From an uncultured Clostridia bacterium (GTDB taxonomy: Bacteria > Bacillota > Clostridia > Oscillospirales > Acutalibacteraceae), in assembly GCA_947632045.1 (NCBI GenBank), contig CANRNQ010000007.1, forward strand, positions 1 through 64,000: a stretch of 64,000 nt of DNA, written 5' to 3'. The notes under the pieces are model-generated. The model did not search any database. It was not told the DNA's origin and saw only the letters and a program-made list of their open reading frames with translations. Positions 35,396 to 44,929 of the stretch are shown here, in pieces; the stretch's first letter is position 1; each line of letters opens with the position of its first letter. Made by a program: the position numbers and the translations under genes.

Positions 35396-36034
35396 TTAAA
35401 ATCTTTCCAAAGCATATATCATGCAGGGATTGTGCGCCTTTTCCTCTCCGATGGTCGTATTGGGGCCGTGGCCGCAATACACCGTCGTATCCTCCGGCAG
35501 GGCCGCCAGTCTTTTGAGCGACTGCATTATCTCGTTTTCGTCGCCGCCGGGGAAATCGGTTCTGCCCATGCTGCCCTTAAAGAGCGTGTCGCCGCAGAAA
35601 AGCCTTCCGTCGGCGAGGTAGCCCGTGCCGCCCTTTGTATGTCCGGGCAGGCCTATTATTTTTATCTCGGTGCTTCCCATGGTCAGCGTATCGCCGTCGG
35701 ACAGGAGAATATCCGCGCTCACGGGGCTTATATCCCCGCCGAAGTCATTTGCGAGGTTCAGCGAGCGCTCCTTAAGCATTTCGCCGTCGTTTTTGCCTAT
35801 CGCCACTTTAGCGCCCGTCTTTTTCTTAAGCTCCGACACAAAGCCGATGTGGTCGTAATGTCCGTGCGTGAGCAATATATATTTTATCCTCGTTTTTAAT
35901 GCGTTTACCGCGCTCTCAAGCTCTAAAGACTTAGCTCCCGGGTCTATTACCGCGACCTCGCCCGTGTCCTCGTCCGTTATTATACAGCAGTTTGCGGCGA
36001 GCTCGCCGACCGGATAGACTTCTATTTTCAGCAT
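35396..36034 (-). CDS. Metallo-beta-lactamase-fold hydrolase (glyoxalase II-like)
   Basis: 212 residues with the MBL metal motif THGHYDHIG (HxHxDH) near residue 55, LPGHTKGG, the bridging Asp in FCGDTLF, and the final His in YCGHGPNTTIG. The short length and sequence suit the clostridial glyoxalase II-like group whose thioester substrate is unknown. It starts within the dtd stop codon (TAATG), so the two are translated together. Confidence 0.9.
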   Translation of the reverse strand: MLKIEVYPVGELAANCCIITDEDTGEVAVIDPGAKSLELESAVNALKTRIKYILLTHGHYDHIGFVSELKKKTGAKVAIGKNDGEMLKERSLNLANDFGGDISPVSADILLSDGDTLTMGSTEIKIIGLPGHTKGGTGYLADGRLFCGDTLFKGSMGRTDFPGGDENEIMQSLKRLAALPEDTTVYCGHGPNTTIGEEKAHNPCMIYALERF

Positions 36035-36489
36035 TATTTTTTCAGCTCCCTTGAATCAAGAATTATTGTCACGGGCCCGTCGTTTACTATGTTAAGCTCC
36101 ATCTCCGCTCCGAAGACTCCGCTTTCCACCCTGCTTGCTCCCGCGTTTTTCAGGCAGGCTTTAAAGTATTCGTACAAGCTGTTTGCCTCCTCGGGCTGAG
36201 CCGCCGAGAAAAAGCTCGGCCGTCTGCCGTGCGAGCAGTCGGCGCAGAGTGTAAAATTTGATACCACCAGCGCTTCGCCGTCCACGGCGCTCATTGATAG
36301 GTTCATCTTATCATTTTCGTCCTTAAACACGCGCATACCGTATATTTTATCCGCCAATATTTTCGCGTCCTCCCGGGTATCGCCCTGTACGACTCCGAGG
36401 AGTATGGCAAAGCCCCTTCCTATTTCGCCGGTCAGGGTACCTTCCGCCTTGACGGAAGCTTTTTTCACGCGCTGAATTACCGCTTTCAT
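36034..36489 (-). CDS. dtd: D-aminoacyl-tRNA deacylase
   Basis: Removes D-amino acids mischarged to tRNA. The 151 residues start MKAVIQRVKKASVKAEG and contain SNFTLCADCSHGRRPSF, with the Dtd fingerprint, and the C-terminal block NDGPVTIILDS with the Gly-cisPro-type region. GGAGG lies 4 bases before the ATG. The gap to relA upstream (341 bases) holds element F. Confidence 0.96.
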   Translation of the reverse strand: MKAVIQRVKKASVKAEGTLTGEIGRGFAILLGVVQGDTREDAKILADKIYGMRVFKDENDKMNLSMSAVDGEALVVSNFTLCADCSHGRRPSFFSAAQPEEANSLYEYFKACLKNAGASRVESGVFGAEMELNIVNDGPVTIILDSRELKK

Positions 36490-36581
36490 ATTTCCTCCGT
36501 GTTTGTTTTGTTGTTTTTTGTTTTGTTGTTTTTTTGTTTGTTTGATTTTTTTGATTTTGTTTTTTTGATTTTTGAGTTTTG

Positions 36582-36802
36582 GGGCTGCCGCTGTTTTCTC
36601 GGCCGGTTTGAGCGGGCGGTGGGGCGGGGCGGCGCCCGCAGCCTTTCGCCTGCGGCGAAAGGCTGCCGAAAAACGCGGCGGGGCAGGGGCGCTCCTCTGT
36701 CAGGGGACCCTTCCGCCGCGTTTTTCCCGCGCGGCTGCGCCGCGCCGGGCGCCGCCCCCGAGCTTTATCCGGCACATAGCCTAAACGTGTATGCGGCAGC
36801 CC
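36582..36802. repeat. Family I palindromic element, copy F
   Basis: Terminal repeats GGGCTGCCGC (36582-36591) and GCGGCAGCCC (36793-36802). The core is 36626-36758. The outer stem is GGGGCGGCGCCCG/CGGGCGCCGCCCC, with GGCGCCC/GGGCGCC replacing the GGCGACC/GGTCGCC of other copies, a paired change. The left hairpin is GCAGCCTTTCGCC-tgc-GGCGAAAGGCTGC, the middle stem GAAAAACGCGGCGG/CCGCCGCGTTTTTC, and the right hairpin CCGCGCGGC-tgc-GCCGCGCcGG. It is inverted relative to C, D, G and H. A T-rich tract of TTTTTG/TTGTT units covers 36495-36580 on its left. Confidence 0.85.
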
Positions 36803-36830
36803 CGCGCTCACCTTACGCTCAAACCGATCG

Positions 36831-39011
36831 TCACTGCCTTGAAATAGACATTACGCCCTTTACGTTCGACAGCCGCGATATGACCCCGCGCAAATGATCC
36901 ATTCCGTCAACCGTTATCGAAAGGTGCATTATCGCTATGCCGTCCTTGCTCTCCTTTGAATCCATGTTATTTATAAAAATGTGCATGGCGGAAAGCTGGT
37001 TTGTGATGTCCGCAAGCAGCCCCGTCCTGTCGCTCGAGAGTATCTCCAAAGTCGTCTGGAAGCTGTCGTTTACGTTTTGCGCCCACGAGGCCTCAACATA
37101 TCTCTCCGGCTCCTCGCACTCGGCTATATTCCTCGGTATATTCGAGCAGCTGCGCTTGTGTATCGACACGCCGTTGCCCCTCGTTATAAAGCCGATTATA
37201 TCGTCCCCAGGCAGAGGCTTGCAGCACATCGCAAGCTTTATCAAAACGTCGTCGTAGCCCTCGACTATGACCCCGCTGCTCATTTTGCGCTTTTTAGGCT
37301 TTTCCGTTATCTGCGGCATGATCTCAGGCTGAGCCGGAGCGTAGCGCTTGTTGTACTCCTCTCTTATCCTCGGCATCATCTTCCAAAGCTGAACCCCACC
37401 GTAGCCGATGGCCGCATATAGATCGTCTATATTCGGATAGCTCTTTTTCTTTAAAACGGCGTTTACAAGCTCGGCCATTTCGCTGTCGTTTAAAACTATC
37501 TTCGCGTGCTTAAACTCACGCTCAAGCTCGGCCTTTCCGGTTTCAATATTTTCCTCTCTCTTTTCCTTTTTGAACCACTGCCTTATCTTGCTGCGGGCCT
37601 CGCTGGTCTTGACTATCTTAAGCCAGTCGCGGTTCGGGCAGCCGCCCTCCTTCTTGGTGAGTATCTCCACTATCTCGCCGGTTTTGACCTGATAATCTAT
37701 CGGAACCATCTTTCCGTTCACCTTAGCGCCGGTCATTCTGTTGCCGACGGCGGTGTGTATCGCATAGGCCACGTCTATCACGGTCGAGCCGAAGGGCAAA
37801 TCTATAATGTCGCCCTTCGGGGTGAATACAAAAACGTCCTCTGAGGCGAGGTCGGTCTTTATGTTCCTCAAAATATCGGTGTTGTCGTCGTCGGCCTGAT
37901 TTTCAAGCATCTTGCGTATCCAGGTTATCTTGTCCTCAAGACTGCCCTTTTTTGAAAGCCCAAGCTTATACTTCCAGTGCGCCGCTATTCCGTATTCGGC
38001 GGTGTGGTGCATCTCCCAAGTCCTAATCTGCACCTCGAACGGTATGCCCTCCTCGCCTATTACGGTCGTGTGCAGAGAGCGGTACATATTCGGCTTTGGC
38101 GTGGAGATATAGTCCTTGAACCTGTTGGGTATAGGCTTGAATATCTCGTGGACTATGCCGAGCACGTTGTAGCAGTCGTTTACTGTGTTGACTATTACCC
38201 TCACGGCGAATATGTCAAACACCTGCTCTATCGTCTTGCCCTTCATATAGGTCTTTCTGTATATGCCGTTTATGCTCTTTACCCTGCCCTCAACGTACAC
38301 GTTGGGTATTATATTCTTCGTCTTTTCGATTATCCTTTTCTTAAGATCCTCTATAAATTTATCCCGCCCGTCCTTCGTAAGCGCGAGAGCCGTTTCTATC
38401 TCGTGATAACCTACAGGGTCGAGGTAGAGTATGCTCAAATCCTCAAGCTCCTCCTTTATCGCGCGTATTCCGAGGCGGTGGGCTATCGGCGCGAATATCT
38501 CCATGGTTTCAAGCGCCTTGTCGCGCCGCTTCTGCTCGCGCATACACTCTATCGTGCGCATATTGTGCAGCCTGTCGGCGAGCTTTATTATTATGACGCG
38601 TATATCGTTCGACATGGCTATGAGCATCTTTCTCACGTTCTCGGCCTGCTGATCCTCTCTTGATGAAAAGGGAATTTTCGCAAGCTTTGTCACTCCGTCG
38701 ACGAGATTTGCTATCTCAACTCCGAACTGCTTTTTCACATCGTCATACGTTACGTCAGTATCCTCCACCACGTCGTGCAAAAGCGCGGCGCACACCGAGT
38801 CGGTGTCCATGCCCATATCGACCAAAATACACGCGACCGAGGTCGGGTGCAGGATATAAGGCACGCCCGACACCCTGCGCTGATCGCCGTGCGCCTTAAG
38901 CGCGAGCCTATACGCCTTGTCGATAAGCTCCATATCGAAGCTGTTTTCACTTTTTTTGAGCATCTCAACAAGCTGCTCGTAATCCTGATAGTGTATGGTT
39001 CCCTCGGGCAT
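36831..39011 (-). CDS. relA: Bifunctional (p)ppGpp synthetase/hydrolase
   Basis: RelA/SpoT homologue of 726 residues, controlling the stringent response. In order it has the HD hydrolase domain (HGDQRRVSGVPYILHP, HDVVEDTDVTYDDV), a synthetase domain (about residues 190-350, with GEEGIPFEVQIRTWEMH), TGS (VFVFTPKGDIIDLPFGSTVIDVAY), a zinc-finger region (CCKPLPGDDIIGF, with CSNIP) and a C-terminal ACT domain. Both catalytic domains look complete. The ATG overlaps the recJ stop (TGATG). The recJ-relA-dtd order is typical of Clostridia, except that the usual apt between recJ and relA is missing. Confidence 0.97.
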   Translation of the reverse strand: MPEGTIHYQDYEQLVEMLKKSENSFDMELIDKAYRLALKAHGDQRRVSGVPYILHPTSVACILVDMGMDTDSVCAALLHDVVEDTDVTYDDVKKQFGVEIANLVDGVTKLAKIPFSSREDQQAENVRKMLIAMSNDIRVIIIKLADRLHNMRTIECMREQKRRDKALETMEIFAPIAHRLGIRAIKEELEDLSILYLDPVGYHEIETALALTKDGRDKFIEDLKKRIIEKTKNIIPNVYVEGRVKSINGIYRKTYMKGKTIEQVFDIFAVRVIVNTVNDCYNVLGIVHEIFKPIPNRFKDYISTPKPNMYRSLHTTVIGEEGIPFEVQIRTWEMHHTAEYGIAAHWKYKLGLSKKGSLEDKITWIRKMLENQADDDNTDILRNIKTDLASEDVFVFTPKGDIIDLPFGSTVIDVAYAIHTAVGNRMTGAKVNGKMVPIDYQVKTGEIVEILTKKEGGCPNRDWLKIVKTSEARSKIRQWFKKEKREENIETGKAELEREFKHAKIVLNDSEMAELVNAVLKKKSYPNIDDLYAAIGYGGVQLWKMMPRIREEYNKRYAPAQPEIMPQITEKPKKRKMSSGVIVEGYDDVLIKLAMCCKPLPGDDIIGFITRGNGVSIHKRSCSNIPRNIAECEEPERYVEASWAQNVNDSFQTTLEILSSDRTGLLADITNQLSAMHIFINNMDSKESKDGIAIMHLSITVDGMDHLRGVISRLSNVKGVMSISRQ

Positions 39012-41068
39012 CAGCCAATCCCCCCGTTCATCGCTTTATTTATACTCATAATTATCGGCGCTCTTGAAAGCTCGACCTTTCCTTTATAATTAAAAGCTCT
39101 AAGCTCGAGCGCTTCCCCCTTGCAAATATATTTTATCAGCGACAGCTCGCAAAGCGCCTGTAATATCACCATTATCTTGCCGCAGGATATCCCTTCGCCC
39201 GCCTTGTGCCAAAGCTTTAAAAGGCTGGTTTTCAGCACTCCCGCAGCCTTTATTTCTCTGTAAATCACGGCAAACTCATCTCTGCTCGGCAAAATCGTTT
39301 GCAGCAGCTTAGCTTCAGACCCCTCCCCCGTTACAAGCCGCTCGTATATTCTCAGGCTTTTAAGGCACTCTCCGTGATCCGCGCTGTCGTACTTTATATC
39401 CTTGACAACGACCGAAACGTTCTCCTCATCGTTATAGCGGTTTATGTCGAGGGTCACCGCGAGATCCAGCACGTCGTCTATCTCAAAGATAAAGTCCTTT
39501 TTATTGTGCGAAAAATACATCGCCGTAAGGTAAAATCCCCCTCGACACACAATAAGCTTTAAATGCCTGCCCGCGCCCACCTCGGATACGGATACGAGCC
39601 TCATTCCGTAAAGTCCGAAAAGCGGCTGCGGATTGCCCGCGCCGTAGGGCTCGAGATATTTAAGCTCTTTTACAAGCTCTACGTTGAGCCGCGCAGGGTT
39701 GATCCTTAAATCTATATTGAGCTCGGGGTATGGCATATCGCCAAGCTCCCTTGCGTAGGAATTTATCATATTTGCAAACAAGGCCACGTTTTCGGATTTC
39801 AAGGTCACGCCGGCCGCCATGGGGTGCCCGCCGTAATTTATCAAAATATCCTTGCATTTAAACACAGCGTCCACGAGCGAAAAGCCCTCTATGCTCCGCC
39901 CGCTGCCCTTTGCTACGCCCTTTTCGGTACCTATGACTATCGCCGGCCTGCCATAGATCTCGCGCAGGCGCGAGGCCACTATGCCGACCACTCCGGCGTT
40001 CCAGCCCTCTCTTGAAACAACGATTATCCTCATGTATTTTATCATTGGGTTATTATTTATTATATCACAGGCCTGACGCGTTATTTCATATTCTATGTTT
40101 CTTCTGCTGTCGTTATCATAGCACAGCTCCTCGGCGATCTTATCGGCCTTAACCCTGTCCTTCGACAAGAGCATCTCGACCGCCCTTTGCGACATTTTAA
40201 GCCTGCCGCAGGCGTTTATCCTCGGCACGACCAAATAAGCTATGTCCCTCGCCGAGATATCACTGTAATCCGCCGTGCAGTATTGAAGCAGCGCCTTTAC
40301 GCCGACCCTCGGCCTGTTGCGCATAGACTCGAGTCCCTGCTTTACAAAGCTTCTGTTTTCGCCGTTAAGCGCAACTATATCGCCCACAGTGCCTATCGCT
40401 ATTAAGTCGGCGTACTCCTCAAGCAGCAGCTTCTGAGGGATCATATCCGCGGTAAGAGCCGCCGCCAGCTTAAAGGCTACGCCCACTCCGCAAAGATCTT
40501 CAAAGGGATAGCCGCAGTCCTTGATATGCGGGTTTAATATCGCCGTAGCGGCGGGCAGAACCGGCTCCGGCTTATGGTGGTCGGTAACTATGGTATCTAT
40601 GCCGAGCGAGGCCGCATAGGCTATTTCGTCTACCGCCGTAATGCCGTTGTCGACCGTGATTATCAGGCTCACGCCCATATCGGCGATTTTATCCACCGCC
40701 TCCTTGTTCATGCCGTAGCCCTCGAAGCGCCTTGACGGGATATAGTAGGACGCTCTTGCGCCAATATCTGAAAGATTTGAAAAAAGCAGCGCCGTCGCGC
40801 ATACTCCGTCAGCGTCGTAATCGCCGTACACGCATATTTTCTCGCCGGACTCCATCGCCGAATATATGCGCTCGACTGCCTTTTTCATATCCTTCATCAA
40901 AAACGGATCGAACAGCTTGCCGTCGTTCGGCAGCAGCCTGTTCGCGCTTAGCGCCGTATCTATGCCTCTCGCCGCCATAATGCAGGCGGCGACCCGCGGC
41001 GAGCCCGACCCTGCGCTAATTTCCTCCGCCGCCTCTTTATTAAAGCTTGAAACCGTCCATATCTTCAT
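39011..41068 (-). CDS. recJ: Single-stranded-DNA-specific exonuclease RecJ
   Basis: 5'-3' ssDNA exonuclease in recombination and mismatch repair. The 685 residues show the DHH phosphoesterase motifs YGDYDADG, IITVDNGI, TDHHKPEP and DHHA1 GGHPMAAG. An OB domain (residues ~460-560) and a C-terminal extension of about 110 residues follow. It starts one base after the recN stop, with GGAG upstream. It therefore belongs to the long nusB-recN operon, joining two gene sets that are often separate in Firmicutes. Confidence 0.97.
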   Translation of the reverse strand: MKIWTVSSFNKEAAEEISAGSGSPRVAACIMAARGIDTALSANRLLPNDGKLFDPFLMKDMKKAVERIYSAMESGEKICVYGDYDADGVCATALLFSNLSDIGARASYYIPSRRFEGYGMNKEAVDKIADMGVSLIITVDNGITAVDEIAYAASLGIDTIVTDHHKPEPVLPAATAILNPHIKDCGYPFEDLCGVGVAFKLAAALTADMIPQKLLLEEYADLIAIGTVGDIVALNGENRSFVKQGLESMRNRPRVGVKALLQYCTADYSDISARDIAYLVVPRINACGRLKMSQRAVEMLLSKDRVKADKIAEELCYDNDSRRNIEYEITRQACDIINNNPMIKYMRIIVVSREGWNAGVVGIVASRLREIYGRPAIVIGTEKGVAKGSGRSIEGFSLVDAVFKCKDILINYGGHPMAAGVTLKSENVALFANMINSYARELGDMPYPELNIDLRINPARLNVELVKELKYLEPYGAGNPQPLFGLYGMRLVSVSEVGAGRHLKLIVCRGGFYLTAMYFSHNKKDFIFEIDDVLDLAVTLDINRYNDEENVSVVVKDIKYDSADHGECLKSLRIYERLVTGEGSEAKLLQTILPSRDEFAVIYREIKAAGVLKTSLLKLWHKAGEGISCGKIMVILQALCELSLIKYICKGEALELRAFNYKGKVELSRAPIIMSINKAMNGGIG

Positions 41069-41069
41069 T

Positions 41070-42743
41070 TTAATTCTCCGTTTTTAAATTCAGCATTTCC
41101 TCGGCGTGCTTTAAGGTGATGTCGGTTATGTTTATGCCGCCGATTATTCTTGCAAGCTCATATTTGCGCTGTTCAAAATTGAGCCTAAAAACGCTCGTAA
41201 AGGTCTTGTCGCCCTTAACGTCCTTTTTGATAAGATAGTGCGAGTCCGCAAGCGCCGCTATCTGCGCCTGATGCGTCACGCAGATAACCTGCCTGCCGCT
41301 TGACACGGATTTAAGCTTCAAGCCCACTCTTTGCGCCGCGCTTCCGCTTATTCCCGCGTCGACCTCATCAAATATCATGGTCGATGCGCCGTACAGGTCG
41401 GACAGTACGTTTTTGATGGATAGCATTATTCTCGAAAGCTCGCCGCCCGAGGCTATTTTTGAAACCGGCTTTGGCTCCTCGCCTGGGTTTGCCGAGATCA
41501 AAAGCTCGATTTTGTCAATTCCGTTTTCGGTAAGCTTCGTCCTCTCGATATTTACGACGAGGTGCACGTTCGGCATATCAAGCTCACTTAGCTGAGTCTG
41601 CACAGCCTCGACAAACTCCTCGGCTGCGACCCTTCTCATCTGCGATATCTCTCCGGCGAGCTCCAGCGCCTGCTGCGCAAGCTCGTTGTACTCGTCGAGC
41701 ATGACCTCCATGTTTTCCTCATAGCTCTCAAGAGCTTCAAGCTCCTCCTTGTCGCTTTCAAGGCTTTTCAAAACGTCCGAATACTCGGGGCCGTACTTTT
41801 TCATGATCCTCTCTATGACGGCGAGCCTCTGCTCGACCTCATCAAGGCGCTGTTCACCGTCGTCTCTATCCGAGAGCAGAGATGAAAGAGTTCTCATGCA
41901 GTCGTCTATCTCATAATACGCGCTGTCGAGCCTCTGCGAAAGCTCGCCCGCCTGCTTAAAAAGCGGAGCTATCTCTTCAAGGCTATGCGCGGCAGAGTGA
42001 ATGGACGAAAGCGCCCCCATGTCCTCGTCGCCGTCGAGCAGAGAATAGGCCGTCGCGACCGCCGAGGTTATTTTCCCGCTGTTTCTCAGCGCGAGCCGCT
42101 CCTCCTTGAGGTCTTCAAGCTCGCCCTCGAAAATATCCGCCCGCTCTATCTCTTTTATTCTGTATTTTAATATATCTATTCTGCGCTCTCTTTCGTTGTC
42201 GTCGCTTTCGACCTTATCAAGGCGGTGCTTTAGATCCTTTAGCGAATGGAAGATCTCCCTGTACTCCCCAAGCAAGAGCGAGGTGTTCGCGTAGTCGTCT
42301 ATATAAGCGCGGTGGCGCTCGCCGCTGAAAAGCTCATAGCTTTCGTGCTGTCCGTGTATATCCACCAAACGCGCACCCAGCTCCTTAAGCGCGCTCACCG
42401 GCACGGGCACGCAGTTTACGCGGCACACGTTTTTGCCGCTTGAGCTTATCTCGCGGCTTATGACAAGGCTGTCGCCGTCGTCCTCGTTTATACAGCCCAT
42501 TTTTTCAAGCTGCTCCCTGACCTCCTTCGGAATATTTGAAAACTGGGCGCAGACCGACGCTTTTTTCGCGCCCGTTCTTATAAGCTCCTTTGAGGTTCGG
42601 TTGCCGAGTATGGCGTTTATGGAATCTATGACGATAGACTTGCCCGCACCCGTTTCTCCGGTCAGCACATTAAAGCCGCCGGTAAAGTCTATCGTCGTTT
42701 TTTCGATAACCGCTATATTTTCAATGTAAAGGGTATCGAGCAT
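41070..42743 (-). CDS. recN: DNA repair protein RecN
   Basis: SMC-like ATPase acting early in double-strand-break repair. The 557 residues carry Walker A GETGAGKS (about residues 31-38), a long central coiled coil (about 155-360), the ABC signature ASGGELSRIML and Walker B MIFDEVDAGISG. The coiled coil contains many Glu/Arg heptads. It follows argR by 28 bases. Confidence 0.97.
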   Translation of the reverse strand: MLDTLYIENIAVIEKTTIDFTGGFNVLTGETGAGKSIVIDSINAILGNRTSKELIRTGAKKASVCAQFSNIPKEVREQLEKMGCINEDDGDSLVISREISSSGKNVCRVNCVPVPVSALKELGARLVDIHGQHESYELFSGERHRAYIDDYANTSLLLGEYREIFHSLKDLKHRLDKVESDDNERERRIDILKYRIKEIERADIFEGELEDLKEERLALRNSGKITSAVATAYSLLDGDEDMGALSSIHSAAHSLEEIAPLFKQAGELSQRLDSAYYEIDDCMRTLSSLLSDRDDGEQRLDEVEQRLAVIERIMKKYGPEYSDVLKSLESDKEELEALESYEENMEVMLDEYNELAQQALELAGEISQMRRVAAEEFVEAVQTQLSELDMPNVHLVVNIERTKLTENGIDKIELLISANPGEEPKPVSKIASGGELSRIMLSIKNVLSDLYGASTMIFDEVDAGISGSAAQRVGLKLKSVSSGRQVICVTHQAQIAALADSHYLIKKDVKGDKTFTSVFRLNFEQRKYELARIIGGINITDITLKHAEEMLNLKTEN

Positions 42744-42771
42744 ATCCTCCGCCTCCTTAAATTTAAATATT

Positions 42772-43227
42772 TTATATGCTTAATATCTGCCTTTTCAGCC
42801 GCGAGGCCAAATCAGACGCGCCCTCGCTGTTTTTTGCCACGACGAATATCGTGTCGTCGCCGGCTATCGTGCCGAGCACGCCCTCCATGGCGACCCCGTC
42901 CATGGCCGCGCACACGCCCTGAGCCATTCCGCTGACAGTCTTTATAACTATCATATTTCCTGCGCTGTCGACGGATATCACGGAGGCCGTGAACAGCGAC
43001 TCAAAGCTGTCTTTAAGGCTCGAGGGAGTTTTTGCCGCTGCGGTATATTTATATTTTCCGTCGCCGCCGAGAGTCTTTTGCAGCTTAAGCTCCTTTATGT
43101 CGCGCGACACCGTCGCCTGAGTCACTTCAAAGCCGCAGTCCCTCAAGCGCTCCAAAAGCCCCTCTTGGGTGTTTATATCGTAATCTCTTATAAGCTCGAG
43201 TATCTTTATATGTCTTTTCCTTTTCAT
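42772..43227 (-). CDS. argR: Arginine repressor
   Basis: Hexameric arginine-sensing regulator, 151 residues. The N-terminal winged helix (KILELIRDYDINTQEGLLERLRDCGFEVTQATVSRDIKEL) is followed by the C-terminal arginine-binding core (GTIAGDDTIFVVAKN). GAGGAAGTG is the ribosome site. The position between nadK and recN is universal in Firmicutes. No arginine biosynthesis genes are in this window. Confidence 0.97.
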   Translation of the reverse strand: MKRKRHIKILELIRDYDINTQEGLLERLRDCGFEVTQATVSRDIKELKLQKTLGGDGKYKYTAAAKTPSSLKDSFESLFTASVISVDSAGNMIVIKTVSGMAQGVCAAMDGVAMEGVLGTIAGDDTIFVVAKNSEGASDLASRLKRQILSI

Positions 43228-43239
43228 TTCAGCACTTCC

Positions 43240-44103
43240 TCATTCGGTTCTTCGGTTGAGCTTTTCGCCGAGCACCTGATAAAAGGTCTTTTCACTCGCG
43301 ACTATCAGCCTTGCCGGAAAATCCGATTTCGAGATTTTGACCGTATCCCCGCGCTCAAGCCTTTTTGCGCGCCGCCCGTCGACCGTCAGATAGACCTCGG
43401 AGTCGTCGTCGCAGCCTGCGCTGAGCGAAAGCACCGACTCGGCCGAAAATATGACCGGGCGGGAAAAAAGCGAATGCGAGCACACCGGAGTGAAAACGAT
43501 GCAGCTCATCGTGGGCTCGACCACGGGGCCGCCCGCCGACAGGGAATAGGCCGTCGAGCCGGTCGGCGTTGAGAAAATCAGCCCGTCGGCGCGGTAGGAG
43601 CAGATTTCGCGCTCGCCCCTGCCTATCGAAAAATCGACTATGCGCGAAAACGAGCCGCGCGACACGACTATATCGTTCAAGGCGCAGTATACGCTCGGCT
43701 CGCCCTGAGCCGGTATAAGCTCGGCCTTGAGCATCATTCTCTCCTCTGTTTTATATCTGCCCGAGATTATCTCGTCGAGCCTTTCCTCCTCATAGGGCTC
43801 AAGCTGAGCCACAAAGCCTATTCTTCCGAAGTTCACCCCGAGCAGGGGCTTGTTCTCCTGCGCCGCCTTTTTCGCGGCGTTTATTATGGTGCCGTCGCCT
43901 CCGACCGCGAGTGCTATATCGCACTCTCTCATCATATCGCGGTCGCTTGAAAAATATTCTATTTTATCATATGACGAAAATTTGCTTTTCATATCCTCCG
44001 TCATGAGCACCCTGCCGCCGAGCGAGGCTATTTTGTCTATTGCCCTGCCCGTAAACTCCTCGGCTCCGCTCCTTGACGAATTAAATATAATTGCCGTTTT
44101 CAA
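43240..44103 (-). CDS. nadK: NAD kinase
   Basis: Makes NADP from NAD. The family motifs GGDGTIINAAK (about residue 70) and LLGVNFGRIGFVAQL are present, as is YRADGLIFSTPTGSTAYSLSAGGP. I take the TTG at 44103 as start (287 residues) because GGGAG lies 8 bases before it. The alternative GTG at 44112 overlaps the tlyA stop and has no spacing from that ribosome site. NadK and TlyA are neighbours in most Firmicutes. Confidence 0.95.
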   Translation of the reverse strand: MKTAIIFNSSRSGAEEFTGRAIDKIASLGGRVLMTEDMKSKFSSYDKIEYFSSDRDMMRECDIALAVGGDGTIINAAKKAAQENKPLLGVNFGRIGFVAQLEPYEEERLDEIISGRYKTEERMMLKAELIPAQGEPSVYCALNDIVVSRGSFSRIVDFSIGRGEREICSYRADGLIFSTPTGSTAYSLSAGGPVVEPTMSCIVFTPVCSHSLFSRPVIFSAESVLSLSAGCDDDSEVYLTVDGRRAKRLERGDTVKISKSDFPARLIVASEKTFYQVLGEKLNRRTE

Positions 44104-44108
44104 GGATA

Positions 44109-44927
44109 TCACTCCCTCTTGTCGAGCGACTCGTGCGATTCCCTCACAAGCCTTAGCGCCGTTTTGTCGGCGAGAAGCCTTGTTTCGCCGTCGGTCTTTT
44201 CTATATATATAAGATATTCTATATTGCCCTCGGGGCCCTTTATCGGCGAAAAGTCAAGCCCCAAAACATTAAAGCCGTTTTCAAGGCAAAAATCCCTTAT
44301 CCGCTCTATGACCTCGCGGTGTATGTCGGGGTCGCGCACCACGCCCTTTTTGCCGACGTTTCCGCGTCCCGCCTCAAACTGCGGCTTTATAAGGCAGACC
44401 GCCGTGCCGCCGTTTTTTAAAAACTGCCTTGCAACGGGCAGCACGAGCCTAAGCGAGATAAAGGACACGTCGACGCTGAAAAAGTCTATGTCGTCACTCA
44501 CCTGCTTCCTTGTCAGGTAGCGCACGTTTTGCCGCTCGAGATTTAAGACGCGCTCGTCGTTTCTCAATTTCCAGTCGAGCTGGCCGTAGCCCACGTCTAT
44601 CGAATACACCCTTGCCGCCCCGTTTTGCAGCATACAGTCGGTAAAGCCGCCGGTGGACGCGCCTATATCCATAGCAACGCAGCCCTTAAGGCTTATCCCG
44701 AAGGAGGATATCGCCTTTTCGAGCTTGAAGCCGCCTCGGCTTACATATTTCGGCGACGAGGCGCGAACCTCGAGCTTTACGTCGTCGGGGTAGGTCGCCC
44801 CGGGCTTATCGGCCTTTTGGTTGTCGGCATAGACAAGCCCCGCCATTATATACGCCTTGGCCTTTTCGCGGCTTTGAGCGTAGCCGCGCTCAAAAACAAG
44901 AGCGTCAAGTCTTTTTTTCTCAGCCAA
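44109..44927 (-). CDS. tlyA: TlyA-family rRNA 2'-O-methyltransferase
   Basis: Methylates rRNA ribose (16S C1409 and 23S C1920 in mycobacteria); the targets in this group are less sure. The 272-residue protein begins with an S4 domain (KKRLDALVFERGYAQSREKAKAYIMAG), then an FtsJ-like methyltransferase with AMDIGASTGGFTDCMLQNGA (SAM site), SVDVSFISL, and CLIKPQFEAGRGNVGKKGVV. The best start is TTG at 44927 with GGAGG 7 bases upstream inside the dxs end. GTG at 44933 is the other option. Confidence 0.94.
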   Translation of the reverse strand: MAEKKRLDALVFERGYAQSREKAKAYIMAGLVYADNQKADKPGATYPDDVKLEVRASSPKYVSRGGFKLEKAISSFGISLKGCVAMDIGASTGGFTDCMLQNGAARVYSIDVGYGQLDWKLRNDERVLNLERQNVRYLTRKQVSDDIDFFSVDVSFISLRLVLPVARQFLKNGGTAVCLIKPQFEAGRGNVGKKGVVRDPDIHREVIERIRDFCLENGFNVLGLDFSPIKGPEGNIEYLIYIEKTDGETRLLADKTALRLVRESHESLDKRE

Positions 44928-44929
44928 AA

